Source: Planctomycetota bacterium
Lineage (GTDB): Bacteria; Planctomycetota; UBA1135; UBA2386
Length of the DNA: 56,141 nucleotides
Reading direction: 5' to 3'
Assembly: GCA_027621295.1 (NCBI GenBank)
Contig: JAQCBR010000011.1
Span: forward strand, 1-56,141
The notes beneath the pieces were generated by a model. It had not been told where the DNA came from, ran no database searches, and was given only the letters and a program-made list of their open reading frames with translations. The first letter of the stretch is position 1. The number at the start of each line of letters is the position of its first letter. Below, one piece after another: positions 41,206 through 50,413 of this stretch. The position numbers and the translations under genes are program-made.

Positions 41206-42189
41206 CTAGCCGTGTCCGCGCACGTGGGGGCGCACGCGCTCCCGTTCCCAGGCAGCGAGTCGGTGGTGCATGGCAGCAGACAGCGGGGCTTCGTCGGACG
41301 CGCGTGCGTTGCCGACCACCTGGCTCGGCTTGGTCGCTCCGGGAATGATCGTCGTGACCGCCGGGTGGTCGAGGATGAACCGCTGTGCGAACACCGGCAG
41401 ATCCGCGCCCGCGGGAACGATCCCGCGCAGTTCGTCGACCAGCTCCAACCCGCGCGCGAACGGAAGGCCGGTGAACGTCTCGCCGACGTGGAACGCGGCC
41501 CCGTCCCGGTTGTAGTGGCGGTGATCGTCGGGCGTGAACTGCGAAGAAGCGCTCATCTTGCCGCTGAGCAGTCCGCTGGACAGCGGTAGGCGCGCGAGGA
41601 TCGCCACGCCCTGTGCCTCGCAGCGCTCGAAGAGTCGGTCCCTCGGCTCCTGCCGGAAGAGGTTGAAGATCACCTGGAGCGATGCACAGTCCGGCTCCCG
41701 CAGACAGATCTCGGCTTCGCGGAACGTCTCGATCGAAGCTCCGAATGCGCGTATCAGGCCGTCGGCCCGGAGCTGGCGCAGCACGTCGAAGACTTCGCCG
41801 CGCTCCAGCACCTCGAGCGGCACGCAGTGGAGTTGGACGAGGTCGACGCAGTCGACGCCGAGTCGACGGAGCGAGTTCTCGACGTGCCGACGGATCGCAG
41901 CCGGGCGGAAGTTGTGGGGCCAGCCGGGCTCGGGGAAACGACCGAGCTTGGTCGCGAGGAACGGACGCGCACCGGACTCGCGCATGAAGCGACCGATCCG
42001 ACGCTCGCTCCTACCGTGTCCGTAGACGTCAGCGGTGTCGAAGAAGTCGATGCCTGCATCCCAGGCGGCGTGGAGGAGCCGGGATGCGGTCTCGTCGGAG
42101 ACTGGGCCCCACTCGGCGCCGATCTGCCAGCAGCCGAGGCCGACCTCCGAGACCGGTGTCGAGAGCTTTGGGAACGAGCGGTGTTTCAT
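41206..42189 (-). CDS. Aldo/keto reductase
   Basis: 327 residues, standard AKR (beta/alpha)8 barrel length. SEVGLGCWQIGAEWGPVSDE is the family opening. The catalytic tetrad is visible: Asp and Tyr in IDFFDTADVYGHGRSERRIG, Lys in RPFLATKLGRFPEP, and His in CVDLVQLHCVPLEVLE. QRFILDHPAVTTIIPGATKP is the NADPH-binding end block. It reduces aldehydes or keto sugars with NADPH. It lies 22 bases downstream of the DUF1501 gene on the same strand, so it is the third gene of the PSD1-DUF1501-AKR operon. Confidence 0.93.
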   Translation of the reverse strand: MKHRSFPKLSTPVSEVGLGCWQIGAEWGPVSDETASRLLHAAWDAGIDFFDTADVYGHGRSERRIGRFMRESGARPFLATKLGRFPEPGWPHNFRPAAIRRHVENSLRRLGVDCVDLVQLHCVPLEVLERGEVFDVLRQLRADGLIRAFGASIETFREAEICLREPDCASLQVIFNLFRQEPRDRLFERCEAQGVAILARLPLSSGLLSGKMSASSQFTPDDHRHYNRDGAAFHVGETFTGLPFARGLELVDELRGIVPAGADLPVFAQRFILDHPAVTTIIPGATKPSQVVGNARASDEAPLSAAMHHRLAAWERERVRPHVRGHG

Positions 42190-42211
42190 CGTCAGGAGGA
42201 GCGGGCGTGCG

Positions 42212-43663
42212 TCACGCGAGGATCGGATCGATCCGCTCGCCGTAGACGTCGGTGAGCCGGATGTCCCGGCCGCCGAAGCGGTAGGTCAGACGCTCGTGGT
42301 CGACCCCGAGGAGGTGGAGCATCGTCGCGTGCAGGTCGTGCACGGTCACGCGGTCGACGACGGACTTGTAGCCGTACTCGTCGGTCGCTCCGTGGGTGAC
42401 ACCGCCGCGGATGCCGCCTCCGGCGAGCCAGATCGAGAACCCGAACGGGTTGTGATCGCGTCCGTCCCGGCCCTGCGCGAACGGCGTCCGGCCGAACTCG
42501 CCCGCGAAGACGATCAGCGTCTCGTCGAGCAGGCCGCGGGCCTCCAGGTCCCGGATCAGAGCGCCGATCGGCTGGTCGACGGCCTGTGCGTTGCGCGAGT
42601 GGCCGCCCTTCAGGTCGTTGTGCTGGTCCCAGCGGTCGGCGCTGACGCGGGGGCAGGTCAGCTGGATGAAGCGGACGCCACGCTCGACGAGTCGGCGCGC
42701 GATCAGGCACTGCCGTCCGTAGATGCGGGTGGGTTCGAACTCGTGCTCGAGTCCGTACATCCGCTGCACCGCCGCGGACTCGCCCTGGATCTCCATCAGC
42801 TCGGGGACCGCGAGCTGCATGCGCGCGGCGAGCTCGTGGTTGACGATCGCCGATTCGATGCCGTCGTCGCGGCCGAGTTGTTCGACGACGGATCTGTCCA
42901 GGCGGCGCATCAGGTCGAGCTTCTTGCGCTGGGTCTCGGCCGAAGCCTCGCCAGGCACCACGTTCGCCACCGGAAGCGCGCCTGGCTTGAACACCGAGCC
43001 CTGGTGGCTGGCCGGCAGGAAGCCCGTGTTGAAGCAGTCGAGTCCGCCGGGCGGTATCAGCCCGCCGTTGAGCACGACGAACGATGGCAGGTCCTGGTTG
43101 GGAGAGCCGAGGCCGTAGCTGATCCACGCGCCCATGCTCGGGCGGCCCTGCAGACCGTGTCCGGTGTGTAGGAAGTAGTTGCCGTTGGTGTGCTCCGAGA
43201 AGTCGGCAACCATCGACCGAACGACCGCGATGCGGTCCATGCACGCACCGATGTGTGGGAACAGTTCGCTGTACTCCGTCCCGCAGTCGGGGTGCCGGAG
43301 GAACTTCCACGGCGACCCGAGCGTGTTGCCGTTGTTGTTGAACTGGGTCGGCTCCATCTTCATCGGGAACGGCTTTCCGTCGTCCCGCTGGAGCCGCGGC
43401 TTCGGATCGAACGTGTCGACCTGCGACGGGGCGCCGTCCATGTAGAGGAAGATCACGCTGCGCACGCGTGGCGCGTAGTGCGGTCCTCGGGCGCCTGTGG
43501 TGGCCGCTGGAGCCCCCGTCGCCCGCATCAGGTCCAGGCAGGCGAGGCCGCCGAAGCCGTGGGCGGCGCGCGACAGGAGGTGCCGACGTGTCAGCGCGTG
43601 CTCGCCGAGCAAAGAAGACCCGGTCGGCATGCTGCGGAGAGATCGTTCCGAACGTCGGCTCAT
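42212..43663 (-). CDS. DUF1501-family Tat-exported protein
   Basis: 483 residues from ATG 43663 (MSRRSERSLRSMPTGSS), chosen because it forms an ATGA overlap with the upstream PSD1-type gene. LTRRHLLSRAAHGFGGLACL is a twin-arginine signal. The core has VRSVIFLYMDGAPSQVDTFD, PTQFNNNGNTLGSPW, NGNYFLHTGHGLQGRPSMGA, and LIVFAGEFGRTPFAQGRDGR DHNPFGFSIW in two adjoining blocks, all DUF1501 hallmarks. This family is distantly related to alkaline phosphatase/sulfatases and is almost always paired with PSD1-type cytochromes in planctomycetes. Its reaction is not known. Exported and probably periplasmic. Confidence 0.93.
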   Translation of the reverse strand: MSRRSERSLRSMPTGSSLLGEHALTRRHLLSRAAHGFGGLACLDLMRATGAPAATTGARGPHYAPRVRSVIFLYMDGAPSQVDTFDPKPRLQRDDGKPFPMKMEPTQFNNNGNTLGSPWKFLRHPDCGTEYSELFPHIGACMDRIAVVRSMVADFSEHTNGNYFLHTGHGLQGRPSMGAWISYGLGSPNQDLPSFVVLNGGLIPPGGLDCFNTGFLPASHQGSVFKPGALPVANVVPGEASAETQRKKLDLMRRLDRSVVEQLGRDDGIESAIVNHELAARMQLAVPELMEIQGESAAVQRMYGLEHEFEPTRIYGRQCLIARRLVERGVRFIQLTCPRVSADRWDQHNDLKGGHSRNAQAVDQPIGALIRDLEARGLLDETLIVFAGEFGRTPFAQGRDGRDHNPFGFSIWLAGGGIRGGVTHGATDEYGYKSVVDRVTVHDLHATMLHLLGVDHERLTYRFGGRDIRLTDVYGERIDPILA

Positions 43664-46600
43664 GGGATGAAGACGAACTCCTTGACGTTGGCGAGGACGT
43701 GCGCGAACGCCGCCCATGCGTCGTCTCCTCCCTCCGCGAGGAAAGCGGCTGCGGCCGCTGCCTCGTCGGGACGAGGTTCTCTCGCGAACGCCTCTCGATA
43801 CATGCGGCGGACGCGTGCCCCTTCGTCGAGCCCAGGGATAGCGAGGACGCGCTCCGACCACGCACGGGTCAGCTCGTGGACCAGGGGGGCGTTCATCATC
43901 GTCAGGGCCTGGGCTGGGACGTTGGACCGCCCACGGGCACCGACGGTCGAGAACGGGGCAGGAGTGTCGAAGGCCAGGAACATCGGCTCGAGGAAGTTGC
44001 GCCGCACCTCGAGGTAGACGCTCCGGCGGCCGGCGCCGTCGAGCGGGCCCGCACGGCCCGGTCGTCCACGCCCATCCATGAACGGCGTCAGGTGCACGGC
44101 GACCGGAGGTCCGAACGGCGTTCGGTCGAGGCGGCCCGACAGCGCCAGCAGCGCGTCGCGGATCGCCTCCCCCTGGAGCCGTCGTATGCGGCCGGCGTGC
44201 AGCAGTGCGTTCTCGGGATCATGCGCGGTCGCCGCCGGATCAGCGCCGCGGCTCGACATCGCGTAGGTCTCGCTGAGGACCATGCGTCGGATCGACCTGT
44301 GGATCGACCAGCCATCTTCGACGAAGCGGGTCGCGAGCCAGTCGAGGAGCTCCGGATGCGTCGGCGTCTTCCCGAGGACCCCGAGGTTGTCGACCGTCGG
44401 GACGAGGCCCGCGCCGAACAGGTGGTGCCAGAGACGGTTTACGATCACTCGCGCGGTGAGCGGGTTGTCCGGAGACGCGATGTGTCGGGCGAGCTCGAGT
44501 CGACCGCTGCCGGCGGCGGCGAACTCCCGGTCGTCGAGTGCGGACAGGAACCGCCGCGCGACCGGTGTTCCGAGGGTCCGATGGCTGCCGCGGATGTGGA
44601 CCCGCGGGGTGATCCCGGGGCCGTCGGTCGTCGCGCCGAGGACGGTGGGCGACGGGATCGCCGCGTCTGCGTCCCGGCACGCAGAGAGGGGGCGTGCAGC
44701 CGTGTCGGGAGCGACGCCGGGCAGGAGCCCGTGCTGTCCGAGCCAGCCGACCAGCGCCAGGGCTCCGGGACGTGCTGCGCGGCCTCGCCGTAGGTCTGCG
44801 AGCGCCGCTTCGAGTGCGGCCGCGTAGCGTCCTCCGAGTTCGCGAGCGGTCGTCGGCGGGTTCTTGCCCAGCCACCGGATCGGGGGCTGGGCGTTCGGCG
44901 ACGGCGGGGGGCGCCGTTCGTCCGACAGGATCGCAGCGCCCACGGCGAGCCATGCGTCCTCCTTGTAGCCGCCGCCGCGCGATGGATCTGCCGGGTCGTG
45001 TGCCGGTGCGTCGACCGCCTGCAGGTAGGCACGGTGGCCGGTCCACATGCGGAGGTCGAACGTGTGCCAGCGCAGGTCGCCGTGAGTGACGATCTGCTTC
45101 AGCGGGCCGTAGATCGGATCGCGGATCAGGTTGAACCCGTCGACCACGACGTTGATGCGGCCTTCGTCGCCCGCCGCGAGCACATGCAGGTAGCGGCGCT
45201 CGATCGCGAAGTCACGCGTGTGCAGCGTCCCGGCCAGCTTCGGGGATGCGGCTCCGGAGTGTGCGAGCGTCCCGGCGAGGATGCCGACGCGCGGTGACGC
45301 CGGGTCGGGCGTGACGGTCGGCACATCGGTGTGGACTCCGAAGGCCGCGCCCTGCGTGAACCAAGTGGCGCCGGGTTCGTCGTGGGCGTCGCGGGCAGGG
45401 TCGAAGAGCAGCTCGTCGTTCTCCCGAGTCTCGGCCTCGCCGGGAGATGTCCATGCGTGTTCACCGAGCTCGAGACCCTGGGCCATCGCGCGGAGTGGGT
45501 GCATCGGGTGCCCGACATCGAGCGTCGCGCCGTCCGCGTGGAGCGCTGCGGCGAAACGCTCCAGCATCGACCGATCGACCCGATGGGTCGCAGCGAGTTC
45601 CGAGATGCGTTCGCTGCGGAGACGCAGGGTTTCCGCCTTGGCGGCCTCGTCCGCCGGCGGCGGAGCGGGAGCGGGAGCCTCGATCGCGGCTTCGACGAGG
45701 GGCGCGAGCACGCTCGGTTCGACCGCGTCGAAGATGGCCGCGGCCGCCTTCTGTCGCGTGTCCAGGGCGGCGGACGCGAGCTCCGGTATTGCGCGGCTCT
45801 CCAGCGAGAAGAGCGTGTAGCGAGAGCTCTCCAGAACCCCGAAGAGTGCGTAGTAGTCCTCGGTCGAGATCGCGTCGAACTTGTGGTCGTGGCAGCGCGC
45901 GCAGGCGACGGTCACGCCCAGGAACGTCTTGCTGGTCACGTCGATCGCGTTGTCGATCCGGTCCGACAGCGCCTGTCTTGACTCGACCGGCGAATGGGTC
46001 TGGTCCATGAACCAGAACGAAGCCGTGCCGATCGGCGATTCGGGAAGGTCGGTCTCCGGATCACGTCGGGGTTCGGGGAGCAGGTCCCCGGCGATGTGCT
46101 CGTGGATCAGCTGGTCGTAGGGGACGTCGTCGCGGAACGCGCGGATCAGGTAGTCGCGGTAGCGCCACGGCTGCGCCATCGGGAAGTCGAACTCGTGACC
46201 CATCGTCTCGGCGTAGCGGACGAGGTCGAGCCAGTGGCGCGCGAAGCGCTCCCCGAATGCCAGGGTCGGCAGCATCGCGTCGACGACGTCGGCGCGGGCG
46301 AGCTCGTCACTGCGGGGATCGGACACGAAGGCATGGACCGCCTCGACGGTCGGCGGAAGTCCCGTCAGGTCGAAGGTGAGCCGGCGCAGCCACGCTTCGC
46401 GCGAAGCCGCGGGCGCTGCGTCGAGCCCTGCGTTCTCGAGCCGGGCTCGGACGAACCGGTCGATGGGGTTCTGCACGAAGCGCGTGTCCTCGACGTCCGG
46501 AGGTTCGACGGCGGCGGGTGCATCCCAGCACCAGTGGGACGCGCGGCGCGCGTCGAGGTCGAACGGGGCACGGTCATCGGTGCTGGTGGACGGAGCCGGC

Positions 46601-46965
46601 TCATCGGGCCAGTAGGCCCCGTCCTCGACCCAGTCCTCGAGGATCGCGAGCTCGTCGGCCGAGAGCTGCCCCTTGGGGGGCATGGCGAGGTCTGCGTGCT
46701 CGCAGCGTGCGGCCTGGATCATCAGGCTCTGGTCGGGCTCACCCGGGATCAACGCGGGGCCACGCGCGCCACCTCGGCGGATGAAGTCCCCGTGGTCCAG
46801 GCGAAGCCCCGACTTCTGCTTCTTCGGTCCGTGGCACTCGACGCATCGGGCCACGAGCAGCGGGCGCACGGCGCGCTCGAACCTGTCCGACCGCACGTCC
46901 TGCGCGGTGACCGTGGTGACGAACAGCAGCGATGCGGCGATCGCAGTCCGGCGACTGTGGTGCAT
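43660..46965 (-). CDS. PSD1-type planctomycete cytochrome (PSCyt1, DUF1549, DUF1553)
   Basis: 1101 residues from ATG 46965 (MHHSRRTAIAASLLFVTTVTAQ, signal peptide). N-terminal cytochrome c domain with ARCVECHGPKKQKSGLRLDH (CxxCH heme) and LAMPPKGQLSADELAI (axial Met region). DUF1549 block: FVRARLENAGLDAAPAASRE, TFDLTGLPPTVEAVHAFVSD. The middle has a ~350-residue insert with beta-sandwich-like stretches. DUF1553 block near the C-terminus: NPLTARVIVNRLWHHLFGAG, NLGVLGKTPTHPELLDWLAT, QGEAIRDALLALSGRLDRTP and QALTMMNAPLVHELTRAW. It is periplasmic, redox active and linked with polysaccharide degradation loci by context in other species. First gene of the PSD1-DUF1501-AKR operon. Confidence 0.95.
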   Translation of the reverse strand: MHHSRRTAIAASLLFVTTVTAQDVRSDRFERAVRPLLVARCVECHGPKKQKSGLRLDHGDFIRRGGARGPALIPGEPDQSLMIQAARCEHADLAMPPKGQLSADELAILEDWVEDGAYWPDEPAPSTSTDDRAPFDLDARRASHWCWDAPAAVEPPDVEDTRFVQNPIDRFVRARLENAGLDAAPAASREAWLRRLTFDLTGLPPTVEAVHAFVSDPRSDELARADVVDAMLPTLAFGERFARHWLDLVRYAETMGHEFDFPMAQPWRYRDYLIRAFRDDVPYDQLIHEHIAGDLLPEPRRDPETDLPESPIGTASFWFMDQTHSPVESRQALSDRIDNAIDVTSKTFLGVTVACARCHDHKFDAISTEDYYALFGVLESSRYTLFSLESRAIPELASAALDTRQKAAAAIFDAVEPSVLAPLVEAAIEAPAPAPPPADEAAKAETLRLRSERISELAATHRVDRSMLERFAAALHADGATLDVGHPMHPLRAMAQGLELGEHAWTSPGEAETRENDELLFDPARDAHDEPGATWFTQGAAFGVHTDVPTVTPDPASPRVGILAGTLAHSGAASPKLAGTLHTRDFAIERRYLHVLAAGDEGRINVVVDGFNLIRDPIYGPLKQIVTHGDLRWHTFDLRMWTGHRAYLQAVDAPAHDPADPSRGGGYKEDAWLAVGAAILSDERRPPPSPNAQPPIRWLGKNPPTTARELGGRYAAALEAALADLRRGRAARPGALALVGWLGQHGLLPGVAPDTAARPLSACRDADAAIPSPTVLGATTDGPGITPRVHIRGSHRTLGTPVARRFLSALDDREFAAAGSGRLELARHIASPDNPLTARVIVNRLWHHLFGAGLVPTVDNLGVLGKTPTHPELLDWLATRFVEDGWSIHRSIRRMVLSETYAMSSRGADPAATAHDPENALLHAGRIRRLQGEAIRDALLALSGRLDRTPFGPPVAVHLTPFMDGRGRPGRAGPLDGAGRRSVYLEVRRNFLEPMFLAFDTPAPFSTVGARGRSNVPAQALTMMNAPLVHELTRAWSERVLAIPGLDEGARVRRMYREAFAREPRPDEAAAAAAFLAEGGDDAWAAFAHVLANVKEFVFIP

Positions 46966-47003
46966 GGCGAGCGCGCCGCGACGCGGTGGTCCGCGGCGGG
47001 CAT

Positions 47004-47033
47004 TTTTTACGGGCCGGTCCGGGGTGTCACAAG
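47004..47033 (-). promoter_or_regulatory. Promoter of the PSD1-DUF1501-AKR operon
   Basis: TTGTGA (47033-47028) and TAAAAA (47009-47004) on the minus strand are 18 bases apart, 39 bases upstream of ATG 46965. The A/T run is exceptional in this GC-rich DNA. It lies in the 104-base divergent region shared with the SDR gene. Confidence 0.55.
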
Positions 47034-47069
47034 GAGGGGTGGCTATCGTCCCCCGGGCACCCAAGCACG

Positions 47070-47840
47070 ATGGCAGACAGACGCTCGATGTTTTCTCTCG
47101 AAGGCAAGGTCGCCCTGGTGACGGGCAGCAGCAAGGGGCTCGGCCGCGCGATGGCGACCGGCCTCGGGCGCGCTGGCGCGAAGGTGGCGTTCAACTACCG
47201 GAACGGCGAGGAGCAGGCGGAATCCGCCTACGCGGCCTACCGTGCCGAGGGCCTCGAGGGAGGGCTCTACCGCGCGAGCGCGATCGACGAGGCCGAGATC
47301 GCGTCGATGTGCGACGCGATCGAGAGAGACCTGGGTGCCATCGACATCCTGGTGGTGAATGCGACGCCGGACCAGCCGCAGCGGCCGATCGAGGACTACG
47401 ACTGGGCATTCTACCAGTCGATGCTCGACTTCTTCGTCAAGTCTCCCTACCTGCTGACGCGGCGCGTGCTGCCTCGGATGAAGGCCAAGCGTTCGGGCCG
47501 CATCCTGAACATCACGTCGGAGGTCTTCCACCGCGGCGTCGGGAACTTCAGCGCCTACGTCGCGGCGAAGGGTGCGCAGAACGGCTGGACCCGGAGCATG
47601 GCCACCGAGCTCGCTCCCTGGAACATCACCGTCAACATGATCGCTCCGGGTTGGATCCCGGTGGAGCGGCACGCGAACGATCCCCAGGAACAGAAGGATG
47701 GCTACCGCGCGCTGATCCCGATGGACCGCTGGGGAGTGCCCGAGGACGTGATCGGCGCGACGGTGTTCCTCGCGAGCGATGCGGCGTCCTTCGTCACCGG
47801 TCAGAACATCTGCGTGAACGGCGGCATGACCGTCGGCTGA
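47070..47840 (+). CDS. Short-chain dehydrogenase/reductase
   Basis: 256 residues from ATG 47070 (MADRRSMFSLEGKVALVTG); ATG 47088 (MFSLEGK) is a possible shorter start. Classical SDR motifs: TGSSKGLGRAMATGLGRAG (cofactor binding), VVNATPDQP in place of NNAG, the catalytic Ser in ILNITSEVF, and YVAAK (Tyr-Lys). C-terminal GWIPVERHANDPQEQKDG and NICVNGGMTVG are typical of the 3-oxoacyl-reductase-like/sugar dehydrogenase group. NADP preference is suggested by basic residues after the Gly loop. The NNAG change to VNAT may alter the active site. It precedes a sugar ABC importer, separated by 72 bases with a strong palindrome, so sugar or cyclitol oxidation is likely. Confidence 0.9.
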   Translation: MADRRSMFSLEGKVALVTGSSKGLGRAMATGLGRAGAKVAFNYRNGEEQAESAYAAYRAEGLEGGLYRASAIDEAEIASMCDAIERDLGAIDILVVNATPDQPQRPIEDYDWAFYQSMLDFFVKSPYLLTRRVLPRMKAKRSGRILNITSEVFHRGVGNFSAYVAAKGAQNGWTRSMATELAPWNITVNMIAPGWIPVERHANDPQEQKDGYRALIPMDRWGVPEDVIGATVFLASDAASFVTGQNICVNGGMTVG

Positions 47841-47849
47841 CGTCGGCGC

Positions 47850-47877
47850 GCTGTCGGGCCAGACATGACCCGACAGC
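47850..47877. repeat. 9-bp inverted repeat before the sugar ABC operon
   Basis: GCTGTCGGG (47850-47858) and CCCGACAGC (47869-47877) pair perfectly with a 10-base centre, 9 bases after the SDR stop and 35 before the binding-protein start. It may be a terminator, an operator for a sugar regulator, or an mRNA-stabilising hairpin. Confidence 0.5.
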
Positions 47878-47912
47878 CCTGAACCCGGAACCCAGACACC
47901 CACCAACCGGCC

Positions 47913-48911
47913 ATGTATCGCGTTCTCGCACTCCTCGTCTCCGCCCTGTTCCTGACATCCTGCGGAGACTCCCGGCAGGGGCAGCCGCGGGTCGCTTTCA
48001 TCACCAACTGCGTCGCCGACTTCTGGCGGATCGGGGAAGCGGGCGCCCGCGCTGCGGGCGCCGAATTCGGCGTCGAGGTCGACGTCCGCATGCCGCCGAA
48101 CAACGACCCGTTCGAGCAGAAGCAGATGGTCGAGGACGTGCTGACCCGTGGAGCGGTCGGCATCGCGATCTCCCCGATCGACCCGGCGAACCAGCTGGAG
48201 CTCCTCGATGCGGCCGCCGCCCGCGTCCCGCTGGTGACGCACGACTCCGACGCGCCGGACAGCGGTCGTCGCTGCTACGTGGGCATGGACAACTACGAGG
48301 CGGGTCGCATGGCGGCCGAGCTCGTTCGTCAGGCCCTCCCGGATGGCGGCACCGTGGCGCTGTTCGTCGGCAACCTCGCGCAGGACAACGCGCGCGGTCG
48401 TAGGCAGGGAGTGATCGATGGCCTGCTCGGCCGGGAGCGGGATCGGGCACGATTCGACGCGCCGGACGCCGAGCTCGAGGGCCAGGGCTTCCGCATCCTC
48501 GGGACGCTGACGGACAACGCGGATGCGCCCCGTGCGAAGTCGAATGCGGAGGACGTGCTGAGCCGCGTCCCGGACCTCGATGCGATGGTCGGGCTGTTCG
48601 CCTACAACGGGCCGATGTGCCTCGAGGCGCTCCGGCAGGTGGGCAAGCTCGGTGCCGTGAAGGTCATCGCCTTCGACGAGGACGCGGCCACGCTGCGCGG
48701 GATCAGGGACGGCCACATCGTGGGGACCATCGTCCAGGACCCGTTCCGCTACGGCTACGAGTCGGTGCGCATCGCCGCCGCGCTGGCCGCGGGTGACAAC
48801 ACGGTGCTGCCGCCGTCCGGATTCGTCGACGTGCCCGCGCGGCGCGTCGATGCCCGGAACGTCGATGCGTTCGAGGCGGACCTCCGCGAGAGGCTGGGCG
48901 GCGGGCGGTGA
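47913..48911 (+). CDS. Sugar ABC transporter substrate-binding lipoprotein (ribose type)
   Basis: 332 residues. MYRVLALLVSALFLTSC is a lipoprotein signal with LTSC lipobox (Cys 17). The periplasmic-binding-protein type 1 fold is shown by RVAFITNCVADFWRIGEAGA, AVGIAISPIDPANQLELLDA, VPLVTHDSDAPDSGRRCYVG, DNYEAGRMAAELVRQALP and VIAFDEDAATLRGIRDGH. The aromatic and Asp residues that bind the sugar ring in RbsB-type proteins appear conserved (FW near the N-terminus, D-S-D). The sugar is unknown. The next gene overlaps by GTGA, giving a coupled binding protein-ATPase-permease operon. Confidence 0.92.
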   Translation: MYRVLALLVSALFLTSCGDSRQGQPRVAFITNCVADFWRIGEAGARAAGAEFGVEVDVRMPPNNDPFEQKQMVEDVLTRGAVGIAISPIDPANQLELLDAAAARVPLVTHDSDAPDSGRRCYVGMDNYEAGRMAAELVRQALPDGGTVALFVGNLAQDNARGRRQGVIDGLLGRERDRARFDAPDAELEGQGFRILGTLTDNADAPRAKSNAEDVLSRVPDLDAMVGLFAYNGPMCLEALRQVGKLGAVKVIAFDEDAATLRGIRDGHIVGTIVQDPFRYGYESVRIAAALAAGDNTVLPPSGFVDVPARRVDARNVDAFEADLRERLGGGR

Positions 48912-50413
48912 CCGGCGCGCGGCTCGTCGCGCAGGGGATCGCGAAGCGTTTCCCCGGAGTCGTCGCCCTCGACGGGGTCGGGCTCGAGGTCGGCGTCGGC
49001 GAGGTGGTCGCCGTGTTGGGCGAGAACGGTGCTGGGAAGAGCACGCTGATGAAGATCCTGGCCGGGGTCCAGCCAGCTGACGAGGGTTCGCTCTTCCTGG
49101 ACGGTCGAGAGATCCGCTTCACCAGCGTGCGGGACGCCGAGCGTCAGGGCGTCGTGCTGATCCACCAGGAGCTCAACCTCTGCGACAACCTGTCTGTGGG
49201 GGCATCGATGTATCTCGGTCGGGAGCCGCGCCGGGGGTTCCTGGTCGACGAGGCGGCGATCGAGGACGGTGCGCGCCGTGCGCTGGCGAGATTGGGTGTG
49301 GCGATCGATCCAGGTCGGAGCATCGAATCGCTGTCGTTGGCGCAGCGGCAGCTCGTCGAGATCGCGCGCGCGATCGCGATCGAGGCGCGGGTCGTCATCA
49401 TGGACGAACCCACGTCTTCCCTCGGCGAGGACGACGCCGAGCGGCTGTTCCGGGTCGTCGACGAGCTGCGACGGGACGGCGTCTCCGTCCTCTACATCTC
49501 GCATCGACTCGGTGAGATCACGCGGCTCGCGGACCGGGTCGTCGTGCTACGCGACGGACGCTTCGCCGGAGAGCTGACCGGCGCTGGCATCGAGCGCGAC
49601 GCGATGATCCGGTTGATGGTCGGCAGGGATCTCGGGCAGTTCTTCCACCGCTCCCCGCACGAGCCAGGAGAGGTCGTGCTGGAAGTGGTGGGGCTGCGCA
49701 CACGGGAACACCCGGGCGCATCGGTCGATCTGACGCTGCGCGCCGGTGAGGTGGTCGGGCTGGCTGGCCTGGTCGGAGCCGGGCGAACCGCGATCCTGCA
49801 CGCGATCGCCGGCGTGGACGCTGGCTCGGGTGGCGAGGTTCGCATCCGCGGCAGGTCTGCGGGGCTCCCCGCGCATCCGGCGGACGCCATCGCGGCAGGG
49901 ATCGCGCTGGTTCCCGAGGACCGGAAGGCGCACGGCGCTCTGCTCGATCTCGACGTTCGGCAGAACATCGGGCTCGGGCGGCTCGCAGCCGACTCGAGGC
50001 GAGGATTCGTCGATCGTGAGAGGGAGGCCGAGCTCGCGTCGGCCAAGATCGAGGAGCTCCGGATCAGGACGCCTGACGACAGGCAGCAGGTCCGCTACCT
50101 GTCGGGTGGGAACCAGCAGAAGGTAGTGCTGGCACGATGGCTGGCGACCGAGCCCGCAGTGCTCCTGCTCGACGAGCCGACCCGTGGGATCGACGTCGGC
50201 GCCAAGGAAGAGATCTACGGCCTGCTCGACGATCTGGCGAAGCGGGGAGTGGCTGTCCTGTTCGCGTCCAGCGAGCTCGACGAGGTGCTCGGGCTCAGTG
50301 ACCGTGTACTCGTGGTCCGTGACGGTCACGTGCAGGGGGAGTTGTCCGGCGCTGCGCGCACCGAAGAAGCGGTGATGCGGCTCGCGACGGCGGAGAGGGG
50401 TGTAAGTCCATGA
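48908..50413 (+). CDS. Sugar ABC transporter ATP-binding protein (RbsA type)
   Basis: 501 residues from GTG 48908, with two ABC domains in tandem, as in RbsA/MglA. Domain 1: Walker A GENGAGKSTLMKIL, signature LSLAQRQLVEIARAI, Walker B VVIMDEPTSSLGEDD. Domain 2 (from about residue 257): a degenerate Walker A GLVGAGRTAILHAI, signature YLSGGNQQKVVLARWL, and Walker B VLLLDEPTRGIDVGAKEEIY. The RTA in place of KST in the second Walker A is normal for the family. Energises uptake of the sugar held by the binding lipoprotein. Overlaps by 4 bases with both neighbours. Confidence 0.96.
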   Translation: MTGARLVAQGIAKRFPGVVALDGVGLEVGVGEVVAVLGENGAGKSTLMKILAGVQPADEGSLFLDGREIRFTSVRDAERQGVVLIHQELNLCDNLSVGASMYLGREPRRGFLVDEAAIEDGARRALARLGVAIDPGRSIESLSLAQRQLVEIARAIAIEARVVIMDEPTSSLGEDDAERLFRVVDELRRDGVSVLYISHRLGEITRLADRVVVLRDGRFAGELTGAGIERDAMIRLMVGRDLGQFFHRSPHEPGEVVLEVVGLRTREHPGASVDLTLRAGEVVGLAGLVGAGRTAILHAIAGVDAGSGGEVRIRGRSAGLPAHPADAIAAGIALVPEDRKAHGALLDLDVRQNIGLGRLAADSRRGFVDREREAELASAKIEELRIRTPDDRQQVRYLSGGNQQKVVLARWLATEPAVLLLDEPTRGIDVGAKEEIYGLLDDLAKRGVAVLFASSELDEVLGLSDRVLVVRDGHVQGELSGAARTEEAVMRLATAERGVSP

